A DNA stretch of 64,000 nt from Occultella aeris (GCF_902703175.1 NZ_CACRYJ010000034.1:120694-184693), one strand, 5' to 3'; shown: positions 43,321 through 52,186, numbered from the stretch's first letter. Translations and numbers: made by a program. Notes: generated by a model from the letters alone, not told the origin.

Positions 43321-43407
43321 GGTCCTCCTCGATGGTGCGCTCGAGCGAGGACCGATGCAGCCACTCGCTCAGAGACGACGAAAGGTGAGGACCATGTGGT
43401 CCTCACC
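43321..43407 (-). promoter_or_regulatory. Structured tyrS leader with competing hairpins
   Basis: On the minus strand a 10-bp hairpin (43407-43398 / 43393-43384, loop 4) is followed by TTT. A second stem pairs GGTCCTC (43353-43347) with GAGGACC (43327-43321), which overlaps the ribosome site GAGGAGG (43330-43324). Because both stems use the same GAGGACC/GGTCCTC pair, their halves can exchange. No T-box consensus was found. Confidence 0.6.
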
Positions 43408-43450
43408 AGTGACTCTGGGGTGGCGGCCGGCTACGTCAGGGGCGCGCGGG

Positions 43451-43476
43451 CGAACGGCTCACACCAGAGCCGTTCG
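43451..43476. other. Perfect 10-bp hairpin upstream of tyrS
   Basis: CGAACGGCTC (43451-43460) and GAGCCGTTCG (43467-43476) with a 6-nt loop, in the 265-bp gap between the divergent tyrS and glycosyltransferase genes. It may be the 5' stem of the tyrS leader RNA. Confidence 0.55.
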
Positions 43477-43582
43477 GATACACGCGACGCATCAGCACGT
43501 TCGGCAGCCTATCCGATCACCGGGGTTGAGACGGAGACGGTCGGCGAGGCGCCGCTCCCGGATCGCGCACTACCGTGTGCAG

Positions 43583-44806
43583 ATGTCACCTCTGCGGTTG
43601 GCGCTCGTCTGCCTGCACACCTCACCAGCCACGGAGCCGGGTGCCGGTGACGCGGGCGGGATGAACGTCGTCGTCTGGCAGCAGGCGCAGGCACTCGCCG
43701 CGCTCGGGCACCGGGTCGAGGTGATCACCCGGCGATCCGATCCCGGCCAGAGCGATCAGTCGACGCCGAGCCCGCACCTGACCCTGCGGTTCCTCGACGC
43801 GGGGCCGCCCCAGCCGCTGCCGAAGGGGGCACACGAGGACGTCATGGCGGAGTTCGGCGCCGCGCTGGGACAGCTGGCCGGTCCTGGGCGATACGACCTG
43901 ATCCACTCCCACCACTGGTTCTCCGGGATCGCGGCACTTCCCCTCGCGCGGACCCTTGGCGTGCCGCACGTGCAGAGCTTCCACTCGATCGCGGCCCCGG
44001 AGTCCACCCCGCTGTCGGCGGGGGAGCGACCCGAGTCGCCCGGGCGCCTCGTCGGGGAGGCGATGCTGGCGCGTGAGTCCGACCTGGTGGTCGCGATCAG
44101 CGCCGCCGAGGCGCGGACGGTCACGACCCGCCTCGGGGCCGATCCCGGACGAGTAGTGATCGTCGGACCCGGCGTGGACAACAACCTGTTCCACCCTGAC
44201 CTGCGCCACCATGAGGACACCGGTGCGCAGCACCAGGAGCCTGGGCATCTGCTTGTGGCCGGCAGGCTGCACCCACTCAAGGGAATCGACCTGGCCATCG
44301 AGACCCTCGCGCTGCTGCCCGAACCTCGTCCGCTGCTCGTGATCGCGGGCGACGCGGCCAGTGACACCGCCGCCTACGCCGAGCGGTTGCGCGCGCTTGC
44401 CCGGGATCGCGGCGTCGCTGAAGTCGTGCAGTTCGCCGGGGCGCAGCACCGGGCCGATCTGGCGAGCCTGATGCGTACCGCACGGGCCGTCCTGGTGGTG
44501 TCGCACTCCGAGACCTATGGCCTGGTGGCCCTCGAGGCCTCCGCCTCCGGGGTGCCGGTGGTGGCCGCCGCGGGCGCCGGCGGGCTCGCCGAGGCGGTGG
44601 TCGACGGCGTCACCGGTCTGCTCGTGCCCACCCGGGACCCGGGTGACTGGGCCGCCGCGGTCGAGCGGATCCTCACCGAGCCGAAGCTCGCCGGCGGCCT
44701 CGGGCGGGCCGGGCGGGAGCGCGCGCTCGGTCTGGACTGGGAGAACTCAGCCCGGGACCTGCTCGCCGCCTACGTCAGTGCATCAGGGCGACGACCACGA
44801 TCATGA
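43583..44806 (+). CDS. MshA-like GT4 glycosyltransferase
   Basis: 407 residues, GT-B fold. The N-terminal 'HTSPATEPGAGDAGGMNV' is the signature region of D-inositol-3-phosphate glycosyltransferase (MshA, first step of mycothiol synthesis). 'LIHSHHWFSG', 'VAGRLHPLKGIDLAIE' and the E-x7-E block 'ETYGLVALEASASGVPVV' bind the UDP-sugar. MshA enzymes usually have 420-480 residues and 'GMNVYV' where this has 'GMNVVV', so a paralogue for another acceptor is possible. ATG 43583 is set by the -10 TACCGT (43571-43576) 6 nt upstream. The 3' end overlaps the convergent AEC gene by 32 nt. Confidence 0.82.
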   Translation: MSPLRLALVCLHTSPATEPGAGDAGGMNVVVWQQAQALAALGHRVEVITRRSDPGQSDQSTPSPHLTLRFLDAGPPQPLPKGAHEDVMAEFGAALGQLAGPGRYDLIHSHHWFSGIAALPLARTLGVPHVQSFHSIAAPESTPLSAGERPESPGRLVGEAMLARESDLVVAISAAEARTVTTRLGADPGRVVIVGPGVDNNLFHPDLRHHEDTGAQHQEPGHLLVAGRLHPLKGIDLAIETLALLPEPRPLLVIAGDAASDTAAYAERLRALARDRGVAEVVQFAGAQHRADLASLMRTARAVLVVSHSETYGLVALEASASGVPVVAAAGAGGLAEAVVDGVTGLLVPTRDPGDWAAAVERILTEPKLAGGLGRAGRERALGLDWENSARDLLAAYVSASGRRPRS

Positions 44807-45716
44807 CCGGCAGCGACAGCACCGTGGTGACCAGTTGTGCGTCCCGCGCGATCGCCTGCCCCTGCCCGTACTGGAGGGCATAGACCAACACGTTCTGCGC
44901 CGTCGGGAGGGAGGCCATCAGGACCACCGCGAGGGTCTCGCCGGGGCTGAGCGAGAGTGCGGCGGCGATCCCGAAAGTGAGCAGCGGGTGCACCACGGCC
45001 CGAATCACGGTCACCACGATCAGGTCTGGCAGCGGAGCGCGCGTGGCCACCGGCCGCTCGGCCGCGCCGGAGCCCTTCTTCGACCCGACCAGCGAGAGCC
45101 CGAGCGTGATCAGGGCGAGCGGCGCGGCCGCCGCCCCGACGAGCCGGAACGGCTCCAGGACGAACTCGGGAGGCGACCACGGCAGCACCGCGAGCACGAT
45201 GCCGAGGCCGGCGGCGATGGTCACCGGGTTCGTCAGCGGTCGCAGGATGAGCTGGCGCCGGGAGGCACTGCCCGCGGGCCGGGTGTCCAGGACCGCGAAC
45301 GCCACCGGCGCCAGCACCAGCAGCTGCACCAGGAGCACCGGCACCACCGGCACGGCGGTGCCGAGCACGTACACGGCGAGCGGCAGGCCGAGATTGCCGG
45401 CGTTCAGATAGGAGCTCGACAACGCGCCCACCGTCGCCTCCCCGGTGCTGCGGTGCAGCACGAACCTGAAGATCACGCCCGCACCGCCCGCGACCATCAA
45501 CGTGGCCAGGACCGTGGTCAGCGCGCTGGAGGTGAACAGCAGACCCAGGTCCGTCTCGGCGATCGTGGTGAGCAGCAGCGACGGCGTCGCGACCGTGAAC
45601 ACGAGCTTCGCGAGCACGAGCTGTGCGCTCGGTCCGAGGACCTTTGTGGTGCCGAGGATCCAGCCGATGACGGCGATCACCGTCATCGTGCCCAGCGCGA
45701 TGAGGATCCCGCTCAC
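44775..45716 (-). CDS. AEC-family transporter
   Basis: 313 residues, ten hydrophobic helices in two inverted halves of five, as in the auxin-efflux-carrier (AEC) and BART transporters. The conserved 'LNAGNLGLPLAVY' in helix 4 and 'ASLPTAQNVLVYALQYG' in helix 9 are the crossover motifs. Bacterial members carry malate, malonate and other organic acids. GTG 45716 overlaps the stop of the dehydrogenase gene (GTGA), so it is the last gene of the GH43 operon and may transport a sugar acid or other organic acid linked to the dehydrogenase. Confidence 0.85.
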   Translation of the reverse strand: MSGILIALGTMTVIAVIGWILGTTKVLGPSAQLVLAKLVFTVATPSLLLTTIAETDLGLLFTSSALTTVLATLMVAGGAGVIFRFVLHRSTGEATVGALSSSYLNAGNLGLPLAVYVLGTAVPVVPVLLVQLLVLAPVAFAVLDTRPAGSASRRQLILRPLTNPVTIAAGLGIVLAVLPWSPPEFVLEPFRLVGAAAAPLALITLGLSLVGSKKGSGAAERPVATRAPLPDLIVVTVIRAVVHPLLTFGIAAALSLSPGETLAVVLMASLPTAQNVLVYALQYGQGQAIARDAQLVTTVLSLPVMIVVVALMH

Positions 45717-46600
45717 GAGGCGGACCGCTCGTCGAGGTAGCGCTGCACCACCGACGAGTCCAGGTCGCCAAGTCCCGCGGCCACGACGCCGGCGAACACC
45801 TGCTGGAGGAACTGCGCGTGCTCGGTCGGGCCGCCGGTCAGCCGTGCCTGCGCCCGGGCGAAGTCGAGGTCCTTGATCATCAACCGCGCCGCGCTCGCGG
45901 GTTCGTGGTCGTGGGCGACGAGCCTCGGGCCCTTCACGTCGAGAAGCCTGCTGCCGGCGTAACCACCGCCGAGGACGTCGAACATCGCGGCCAGGTCCAG
46001 GCCGGAGCGCTCGGCGATCACCGCAGCCTCCGCGAGCGCCACCGTGGTGGCCGCAACGATCAGCTGATTGCACGCCTTGGCCACCTGGCCCGAGCCGAGT
46101 GGGCCGAGGTGGACGGCCCGCCCGCACGGGGCGAGCAGCTCCACGACGGTCGCGGCGTCCTCGTCCGCGCCCCCGACGAGGATCGACAGTGTCCCGGCGA
46201 CGGCACCCTCCCGGCCGCCGCTGACGGGGGCGTCGACCACTCGCACGGCGCCACCCGTGCGCTCGGTGAGGTCGCCGGCCAGGGTGCGGACGCCGTCGGG
46301 CGACGAGGTCGAGCAGACCACGAGCAGCAGGTCACCGGTGCGTCCGGCGAGCAGACCGTCCGGACCCTCCAGCACCTCGCGCAGCTCGGGCAGGTCCGGC
46401 AGCACGGTGACGATGACGGCGCACTCGGCGGCGAGGGCCGCTGGGGTCGGCGCCCAGTCCGCGCCCGCCTGGAGGAGTTCGGCCGCCGACCCAGGGCGGC
46501 GCGCCGTCACGAGCAGCCGGCCATCCTCGCGTCGGGCGGGGAGCAGGTGCCCGGCCATCGGCGCACCCATGGTGCCCAGGCCGATCACGCCGATGTTCAT
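45713..46600 (-). CDS. 3-hydroxyisobutyrate dehydrogenase-like oxidoreductase
   Basis: 295 residues of the beta-hydroxyacid dehydrogenase family: N-terminal 'IGVIGLGTMGAPMAGHL' (NAD(P) binding), 'DAPVSGGREGAVAGTLSILVGG' (substrate site), the catalytic Lys in 'GSGQVAKACNQL' and the 'KDLDFAR' helix. Members oxidise 3-hydroxyisobutyrate, tartronate semialdehyde/glycerate or related 2/3-hydroxy acids. ATG 46600 is 7 nt after a -10-like TAGGTT, so an internal leaderless promoter may supplement the operon promoter. It overlaps the AEC gene by 3 nt. In a sugar operon it probably handles glycerate or a sugar-acid product (inference). Confidence 0.87.
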   Translation of the reverse strand: MNIGVIGLGTMGAPMAGHLLPARREDGRLLVTARRPGSAAELLQAGADWAPTPAALAAECAVIVTVLPDLPELREVLEGPDGLLAGRTGDLLLVVCSTSSPDGVRTLAGDLTERTGGAVRVVDAPVSGGREGAVAGTLSILVGGADEDAATVVELLAPCGRAVHLGPLGSGQVAKACNQLIVAATTVALAEAAVIAERSGLDLAAMFDVLGGGYAGSRLLDVKGPRLVAHDHEPASAARLMIKDLDFARAQARLTGGPTEHAQFLQQVFAGVVAAGLGDLDSSVVQRYLDERSAS

Positions 46601-46647
46601 GGGCGGCAACCTACCGCCGATGCGATGCCCGCCGGCTGCCCGGCCGA

Positions 46648-48570
46648 TCAGTGGACGCCCGGCAGGCCTGGCAGCAGGGCCTCGATCTCGTCGCGGTCCA
46701 GGGCGCGGTCCACCAGGAGCGCATGCAGCTCCAGCGGCAGGTCGGCACCCTCGGTGACGGTGAGCGGGGTGTCCCAGACCAGCGCGGGACCCACCCCCAG
46801 GTAGTCCCCGGCGCGGGCGAACCACGGACGCACGGCTGGCCCCTGGATCAGCAGGGCCGTCCACGCACCCTCCTCGCCGGCCCGGGAGACGGCCAGCCAG
46901 GGGGACGTCGAGCCGTGTGCGGCGTCCTCGCCCTCACCGTCGGCCACCAGCAGGCCGGCCGGGCCGCCGAGCGGGAATCGCCAGAAGATCCCGCCGTAGC
47001 CGGCTCCCGGGCGGCCGGACGTGGCCGGGCTCTCGATGGTCAGGGCCCGCACGGCCCGTAGGTCACTGCGCCACGACAGCTGCCAGCCATCCGCCCCGGG
47101 GCGGGCCGCGGCGGTCAGGGTCCGGTCCTCCTCGACGAGCACCTCGCCCTCGTGGGAATGCCACACGAGATGCTCGGACAGGGTCGCGCCGGTCAGGGTC
47201 AGGTCGTGCGGGACCTGGGTGCCGTGGTTCTCGAGCAGCGTCGGTCCGGCGCCGCGCACGAACGTGCGACCACCCCAGAACGACGTGCCGTTGACGGCCG
47301 GGACCGCCAGGGACAGCCCGTACTGGTGCCGGTGGTCGACCGGGCTCTGCTCGGTGAGCATGGTGCCCGCGAGGGTGTAGATCGGGTGGAGGTACGGGCG
47401 CGGGGCGTGCACATCGGGCATCGCCGCGTGGCGCTCGTACCTGGCCAGCTCGAGGCCGTCCACGCCGAGGACACCCACCTCGTCGTCCCGGCTCCAGAGC
47501 AGCACCCCGGGCGCCGCCAGGGTCGCGGGTGCCTCCGCGCCGGTGACCTCGGCGGCCGGGCCGCTGCGTTCGCGGGGGACCGGACCGGAGCTGGCCCGTT
47601 CCACCAGTCGTGGCCGGAAGTACAGGGAAGGGCGCTCGCCGCCGCCGAGGATCAGCTGGTGCAGCTGTTCCCATGCCTGGCGGCCCAGCTCGGCCTGCGG
47701 CACGGCCATCGTGGTCAGCGCCGGCGTCGCGTACCGGGCGAACGCGATGTCGTCGAAGCCGACCACGGAGATGTCCCCGGGCACGCCCACCCCGGACTCG
47801 TTCAGCTTGCCGAGCAGCCCGAAGGCGACCAGGTCGTTGTAGGCGAGGACCGCCGTCGCCCGGGAGCCTAGTACCGCGTCGAGGGCGGCGTAGCCGTCCT
47901 CGATCATCGCGCCGCATGGCTCGTACCGGATGCTGATGTGCGGGTTCTCGCCCTCCAGGGCGCGCAGTGCACGCAGCCGGACGGTGTTCGAGGTGCTGCT
48001 CTCCGGTCCGGCCAGGTAGATGAAGGCGGTGTGCCCGAGCTTGATCAGGCGCTGGGTGAGGGTGCGGATACCGTCGGCGTAGTCGACCGAGAGCACGGGT
48101 ACGGATGCGTCCTCCGGGTCCCGGTTCACCACGACCACGGGTCCGGCGGTGGCGAGGACCTGCGCGAGGTCCGCGTCCGGCATCCGGGGCGAGCACAGGA
48201 TGAGGGCGTCGCAGCGTCGCCGGGCCTCGAGGGCCAGTTCGAGCTCGCGGCTCGGGTCCTCGATACTGTCCGCGACCAGGACCCGATAGGAGTCCCGGGC
48301 CGCGGCCTGATTGGCTCCGCGCAGGATCTGCTGGAACATCGGGTTCGACAGGTCCGGCACCAACAGCGCCACGGTCTGGGTGCGGCCGAGGGACAGGCTC
48401 CGGGCGACGGTGCTCGGGCTGTAGTTGAGCTCGGTGGCGACGGCGCGCACGCGCGCGGCCAAGTCGGCGCGGACGGTGGACCGCCCGTTCATGACTCGGG
48501 ACACGGTGGCCCGGGAGACCCCGGCGGCGTCAGCGACCTCGGCGATGGTGGCGACCCGTGGGGTGTTCAC
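46648..48570 (-). CDS. LacI repressor fused to a DUF6807 (PmoA-like) domain
   Basis: 640 residues in one frame. Residues ~6-27 are the LacI helix-turn-helix (IAEVADAAGVSRATVSRVMNG), ~55-66 the hinge, ~62-335 the sugar-sensor domain ending 'FARYATPALTTMAVP'. After a ~30-residue linker, about 365-640 match DUF6807: 'PRPYLHPIYTLAGT', 'SPVDHRHQYGLSLAVP', 'VNGTSFWGG'. DUF6807 normally stands alone in glycan loci and has no established activity to my knowledge. Start GTG 48570 overlaps the GH43 stop (GTGA); codons further upstream belong to the GH43 shadow. There is no stop or start signal between the halves, so the fusion is real in this sequence. Confidence 0.87.
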   Translation of the reverse strand: MNTPRVATIAEVADAAGVSRATVSRVMNGRSTVRADLAARVRAVATELNYSPSTVARSLSLGRTQTVALLVPDLSNPMFQQILRGANQAAARDSYRVLVADSIEDPSRELELALEARRRCDALILCSPRMPDADLAQVLATAGPVVVVNRDPEDASVPVLSVDYADGIRTLTQRLIKLGHTAFIYLAGPESSTSNTVRLRALRALEGENPHISIRYEPCGAMIEDGYAALDAVLGSRATAVLAYNDLVAFGLLGKLNESGVGVPGDISVVGFDDIAFARYATPALTTMAVPQAELGRQAWEQLHQLILGGGERPSLYFRPRLVERASSGPVPRERSGPAAEVTGAEAPATLAAPGVLLWSRDDEVGVLGVDGLELARYERHAAMPDVHAPRPYLHPIYTLAGTMLTEQSPVDHRHQYGLSLAVPAVNGTSFWGGRTFVRGAGPTLLENHGTQVPHDLTLTGATLSEHLVWHSHEGEVLVEEDRTLTAAARPGADGWQLSWRSDLRAVRALTIESPATSGRPGAGYGGIFWRFPLGGPAGLLVADGEGEDAAHGSTSPWLAVSRAGEEGAWTALLIQGPAVRPWFARAGDYLGVGPALVWDTPLTVTEGADLPLELHALLVDRALDRDEIEALLPGLPGVH

Positions 48571-50159
48571 GCGATCACCCCGGTTGTCGACGCGTTCGCC
48601 CGGACCTGGGCCGCGTACGTCGCGGCGTGCATGCTGAGCGTGACCGGGCCGAACCGGGCGCGGGTGCCGTCGTCGGTGCCGACCGGGGCGACGGCGAAGA
48701 GGCCGAGCTCGGCCCCGATCCACCGGCCGGGGCGGACCTCGAATCCTCCGACGGCCCGGACCCAGTCCGCGCCATCGGGGAGCCGGTAGGCCAGGTCGGC
48801 GGTGCCGGTGCCGTCGCTGGTGAGGCGGATCTCGATCGTTGCCGGGCCGGGCAGGTCCGAGCGATGCACGCGCTCCTCGGTGACGCCGTCGAGCAACCGG
48901 CCGGCCGCCACGGTGACACCGTCGTCGGTGTGCTCGAGCCCGAGCCAGCAGTACGCCTGACCGAGGACCACGAGCCCGGCGCGGGTGCCTGGAACGCCGT
49001 CGGGCAGGCTCAGGCTGGTGGTCGCGGTGAGCGGCTGTCCCGGCAGGACCTGACCGAGTACATTGCCGAGCCGGCGCAGGTCGCCTCGGTCCGCCGGTAC
49101 GGCAGCCAACGCGAGCGAACCGGACCCGTCCGGGTGCGCCCAATGCGGTGCCGGGTTCGCCTGCCAGTGCCACTGCGGACCGAGCCCGGCGGCGGTGAAG
49201 TCGTCGCTGCCGTCCGGCCCGTGGCCGGCCTGTACGGTTCCCGGCACCGGGGTCTCGTGCTCGAGCACGGGCCGGCCAACGCCGTCGGGGCCCGATTCAC
49301 CGAGCACCGGCCAGCCGTCGTCGTCCCAGGCCATCGGCTGCAGGTGCACCACGCGGCCGTACGCGCCACGGTCCTGGAAGTGCAGGAACCAGTCGGCGCC
49401 GTCGGCGGTGTCCACCCACGCACCCTGATGCGCACCGTTGATCGGCGTGTCACCCTGGGCGAGCACGATCCGGCCGGAGTACGGGCCGAACACGTCGCGG
49501 GAGCGGAACACGGACTGCCAGCCGGTGCTGACGCCGCCGGCCGGTGCGAAGATCCAGTACCAACCGTCCCGCTTGTAGAACTTCGGGCCCTCGAGGGTGG
49601 TGTAGCCCGGCAACGCGTCGCCGTCGATGACCGTGCGCGGGCGGCCGATCGGACGGCTCAGGTCGGGCGCCACCTCCACGACCGTCAGCTGGTTCTTGAC
49701 CCCGGCCCGGCTCGCGGCCCAGCCGTGCACCAGGTAGGCGCGGCCGTCGTCGTCCCAGAGGGGGCACGGATCGATGAGGCCCGAGCCGGCCAGCAGCAGC
49801 GTGGGCTCGGACCACGGGCCCGCCGCCGAGGTGGCTCGGGTGGTGAAGATGCCGTGGTCCGGGTCGGGGTAGACGATCACCAGGTCGTCGCCGTGCCGCC
49901 GGATCGCGGGGGCCCAGACCCCGTCACCGTGCCGAGGGAGGGTGAAGTGGTCGACCGGTGGCACAGCCGCGAGGGCATGGGAGGCGACCGCCCAGTTCAC
50001 CAGGTCGGGAGAGGTCAGCACCGGTAGACCGGGTGCGCGGTTGAAGCTGGAGACGACCATGACATAGATGTCGCCGTCACGGATCACGTCAGGATCGGGC
50101 CAGTCCGCGTCGAGGACAGGGTTGAGATATCGCCCGGGCGGCGTGGTGGTCATCGGCAT
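48567..50159 (-). CDS. Glycoside hydrolase family 43 (beta-xylosidase/arabinofuranosidase type)
   Basis: 530 residues. The N-terminal five-bladed propeller carries the GH43 triad in the expected order: catalytic base Asp in 'ADWPDPDVI' (about 17-23), the pKa-tuning Asp in 'GLIDPCPLWDDDG' and the acid Glu in 'TLEGPKFYKR'. The C-terminal ~200 residues are the GH43 beta-sandwich (GH43_C2 / DUF1349-like), starting after 'DDFTAAGLGPQW'. There is no signal peptide, so it acts on imported oligosaccharides from xylan or arabinan. It is the first gene of a four-gene operon; ATG 50159 follows GGAGGA. Confidence 0.9.
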   Translation of the reverse strand: MPMTTTPPGRYLNPVLDADWPDPDVIRDGDIYVMVVSSFNRAPGLPVLTSPDLVNWAVASHALAAVPPVDHFTLPRHGDGVWAPAIRRHGDDLVIVYPDPDHGIFTTRATSAAGPWSEPTLLLAGSGLIDPCPLWDDDGRAYLVHGWAASRAGVKNQLTVVEVAPDLSRPIGRPRTVIDGDALPGYTTLEGPKFYKRDGWYWIFAPAGGVSTGWQSVFRSRDVFGPYSGRIVLAQGDTPINGAHQGAWVDTADGADWFLHFQDRGAYGRVVHLQPMAWDDDGWPVLGESGPDGVGRPVLEHETPVPGTVQAGHGPDGSDDFTAAGLGPQWHWQANPAPHWAHPDGSGSLALAAVPADRGDLRRLGNVLGQVLPGQPLTATTSLSLPDGVPGTRAGLVVLGQAYCWLGLEHTDDGVTVAAGRLLDGVTEERVHRSDLPGPATIEIRLTSDGTGTADLAYRLPDGADWVRAVGGFEVRPGRWIGAELGLFAVAPVGTDDGTRARFGPVTLSMHAATYAAQVRANASTTGVIA

Positions 50160-50191
50160 CGCGTGTCCTCCGGATCATGAGGTCTGCGTGC

Positions 50192-50217
50192 AGAGTACCC
50201 GATCAGAAACCGGTTGC
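50192..50217 (-). promoter_or_regulatory. GH43 operon -10 and first operator
   Basis: Minus-strand TACTCT (50197-50192) is a likely -10. The palindromic operator GAAACCGGTTGC (50206-50217, core AACCGGTT) lies in the spacer where RNA polymerase must bind. It is 47 nt upstream of the GH43 start. Confidence 0.6.
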
Positions 50218-50397
50218 ACGTCACTTGGCCGCAATCGCGTGCAACTGTCGCACATCCGAAGGCAGCGTGGAGCCCGTCGCTGGAGGTTCCGATGGCCGAC
50301 AGAGTGCTCCAATCGGCATATCCACGGGCACCACGGTGTGGTAGCGGTTCGACGGATCCGATCCCCGGGCGAGCCCTTCGTGAACTGCGATCGCGAG

Positions 50398-50409
50398 GAA
50401 ACCGGTTGC
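50398..50409. promoter_or_regulatory. Second, identical GH43 operator
   Basis: GAAACCGGTTGC again, identical over 12 bp to 50206-50217 and in the same orientation, 192 bp away. The pair could support DNA looping by a tetrameric LacI protein. Apart from these two sites and the glpK hairpin, the 407-bp gap 50160-50566 shows nothing recognised. Confidence 0.6.
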
Positions 50410-50510
50410 CGCTGATCGGATTCCGAGGACTTCGCGCGTTCTTCGAACTGTACGGGGTTGCGCCGCTCGGCGCCGGTGCATCGTCAGGTCGGACAGTGGA
50501 GTGGTCAGAG

Positions 50511-50550
50511 GCCGAACGGCCCCGTCCCGGGCGGGAGAGGGCCGTTCGGC
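50511..50550 (-). terminator. Hairpin terminator after glpK
   Basis: GCCGAACGGCC (50511-50521) pairs perfectly with GGCCGTTCGGC (50540-50550), 17 nt after the glpK stop. No U-tract, as is common in high-GC actinobacteria. Confidence 0.65.
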
Positions 50551-50566
50551 GGTGTACCTGCGTGGC

Positions 50567-52084
50567 TCAGGCCTCGGTGTCGTCGTCGACCCAGTCGAAC
50601 GTCTTCGTCACGGCCTTCTTCCAGGTCCGGTACAGGCGCTCTCGGTCGCCCTCGTCCATCGAGGGCTCCCAACGCTTGTCCTCGGCCCAGTTGTCGATGA
50701 CGTCCTGCTCGCCGTTCCAGAAGCCGACCGCGATCCCGGCGGCGTAGGCCGCGCCGAGCGCCGTGGTCTCGGCGACCTGTGGCCGTACCACCGGCACCCC
50801 CAGGATGTCCGCCTGGAACTGCATGAGCGTCTCGTTGGCGATCATGCCGCCGTCGACCTTCAGCTCGGTCAGGTCCACGCCCGAGTCCGCGTTCATGGCG
50901 TCGAGGACCTCGCGGGTCTGGAAAGCGGTCGCCTCCAGCACGGCTCGCGCGATGTGGCCCTTGTTCACGTACCTGGTCAGGCCCACCAGGGCGCCACGTG
51001 CGTCCGCCCTCCAGTACGGCGCGAACAGCCCGGAGAACGCGGGCACGAAGTACGCGCCACCGTTGTCGTCGACCGTGTTGGCCAGGTCCTCGATCTCCGG
51101 GGCGGAGGAGATGATGCCGAGGTTGTCCCGCAGCCACTGCACGAGCGACCCGGTGACGGCGATCGAACCCTCGAGCGCGTACACCGCGGGCTGGTCCCCG
51201 ATCTTGTAACAGACGGTGGTGAGCAGGCCGTTCTCCGACGGGATCTGTTCCGTGCCCGTGTTGATCAGCATGAAGTTGCCGGTGCCGTAGGTGTTCTTGG
51301 CCATGCCGACCTCGAAGCAGGCCTGGCCGAACGTGGCGGCCTGCTGGTCGCCGAGGATGCCCGCGATCGGGACGCCCGGGACCATGCCGCCCTCGCGGCC
51401 CTTGCCGTACACCTCGGAGGAGGAGCGGATCTCGGGCAGCATCGAGGTCGGGATGCCCATGTCGGCGGCGATGCCCTCGTCCCAGTTGAGCGTGGACAGG
51501 TCCATCAGCATCGTGCGGGACGCGTTCGTGACGTCGGTGACGTGTACGCCGCCGTCCTTGCCGCCGGTCATGTTCCACAGCACCCAGGTGTCCGTGTTGC
51601 CGAACAGCAGGTCTCCGGCCTCGGCCTTCGCGCGGGCACCCTCGACGTTGTCGAGGATCCACTTGACCTTCGGTCCGGAGAAGTAGGTAGCCAGGGGTAG
51701 GCCGACCTTGGCCTTGTACTTCTCGGCGCCCTCGGTGCCGCCGAGCTCCTCGACGATCTTCTGCGTGCGCGTGTCCTGCCAGACGATGGCGTTGTAGACG
51801 GGCTCCCCGGTGGTCTTGTCCCAGACCACCGCGGTCTCGCGCTGGTTCGTGATGCCGACCGCCACGATGTCGCGGTGGGTGAGGTTGGCCCGGGTCAGGG
51901 CGAGCGCGACGACCTCACGGACGTTCTTCCAGATCTCCAGGGCGTCGTGCTCGACCCATCCGGCCTTGGGGAAGATCTGTTCGTGCTCGAGCTGACCGGA
52001 CTCCACGATCTGCCCGGCGTGGTTGAAGATGATCGCGCGGGAACTGGTGGTGCCCTGATCGATGGCGAGTACGTAGTCGGCCAT
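50567..52084 (-). CDS. glpK: Glycerol kinase
   Basis: 505 residues, standard FGGY glycerol kinase that makes glycerol 3-phosphate from glycerol and ATP. Visible: '[19 protein letters not shown]' (phosphate loop), '[11 protein letters not shown]', 'ITNQRET' with glycerol-binding Arg/Glu, 'VWQDTRT', and '[20 protein letters not shown]' at the adenosine site. ATG 52084 follows GAGAGGA and is preferred over ATG 52099. It is third in the glpD-glpF-glpK series. The hairpin at 52151-52186 before it may reduce read-through from glpF. Confidence 0.97.
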   Translation of the reverse strand: MADYVLAIDQGTTSSRAIIFNHAGQIVESGQLEHEQIFPKAGWVEHDALEIWKNVREVVALALTRANLTHRDIVAVGITNQRETAVVWDKTTGEPVYNAIVWQDTRTQKIVEELGGTEGAEKYKAKVGLPLATYFSGPKVKWILDNVEGARAKAEAGDLLFGNTDTWVLWNMTGGKDGGVHVTDVTNASRTMLMDLSTLNWDEGIAADMGIPTSMLPEIRSSSEVYGKGREGGMVPGVPIAGILGDQQAATFGQACFEVGMAKNTYGTGNFMLINTGTEQIPSENGLLTTVCYKIGDQPAVYALEGSIAVTGSLVQWLRDNLGIISSAPEIEDLANTVDDNGGAYFVPAFSGLFAPYWRADARGALVGLTRYVNKGHIARAVLEATAFQTREVLDAMNADSGVDLTELKVDGGMIANETLMQFQADILGVPVVRPQVAETTALGAAYAAGIAVGFWNGEQDVIDNWAEDKRWEPSMDEGDRERLYRTWKKAVTKTFDWVDDDTEA

Positions 52085-52150
52085 GGTGTTTCCTCTCACT
52101 TCCTTGTGGTGCGCCCGGTGTGCGGACGTTCATGCGATGGGGACTGAGAT

Positions 52151-52186
52151 GGCCGGGCACGTATCGGTAGGAGTACGCGCCCGGCC
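52151..52186 (-). terminator. Hairpin between glpF and glpK
   Basis: GGCCGGGC (52151-52158) pairs with GCCCGGCC (52179-52186), extended by an inner GTA/TAC pair. It begins 8 nt after the glpF stop; probably a terminator or processing site. Confidence 0.6.

Noticed and set aside
43318-43560. T-box riboswitch before tyrS
   Set aside because: The hairpins suggest it, but no AGGGUGGNACCGCG-like T-box sequence or convincing specifier loop was found by eye; only the structured leader is claimed.
43355-43582. Upstream extension of the MshA-like glycosyltransferase
   Set aside because: The family begins at MSPLRLALVCLHTSP, and a -10 box lies 6 nt before ATG 43583; the extension covers the tyrS leader.
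48571-49173. N-terminal extension of the LacI-DUF6807 frame (about 200 codons)
   Set aside because: It is antiparallel-frame sequence inside the GH43 gene; the GTG at 48570 overlapping the GH43 stop is the sensible start.
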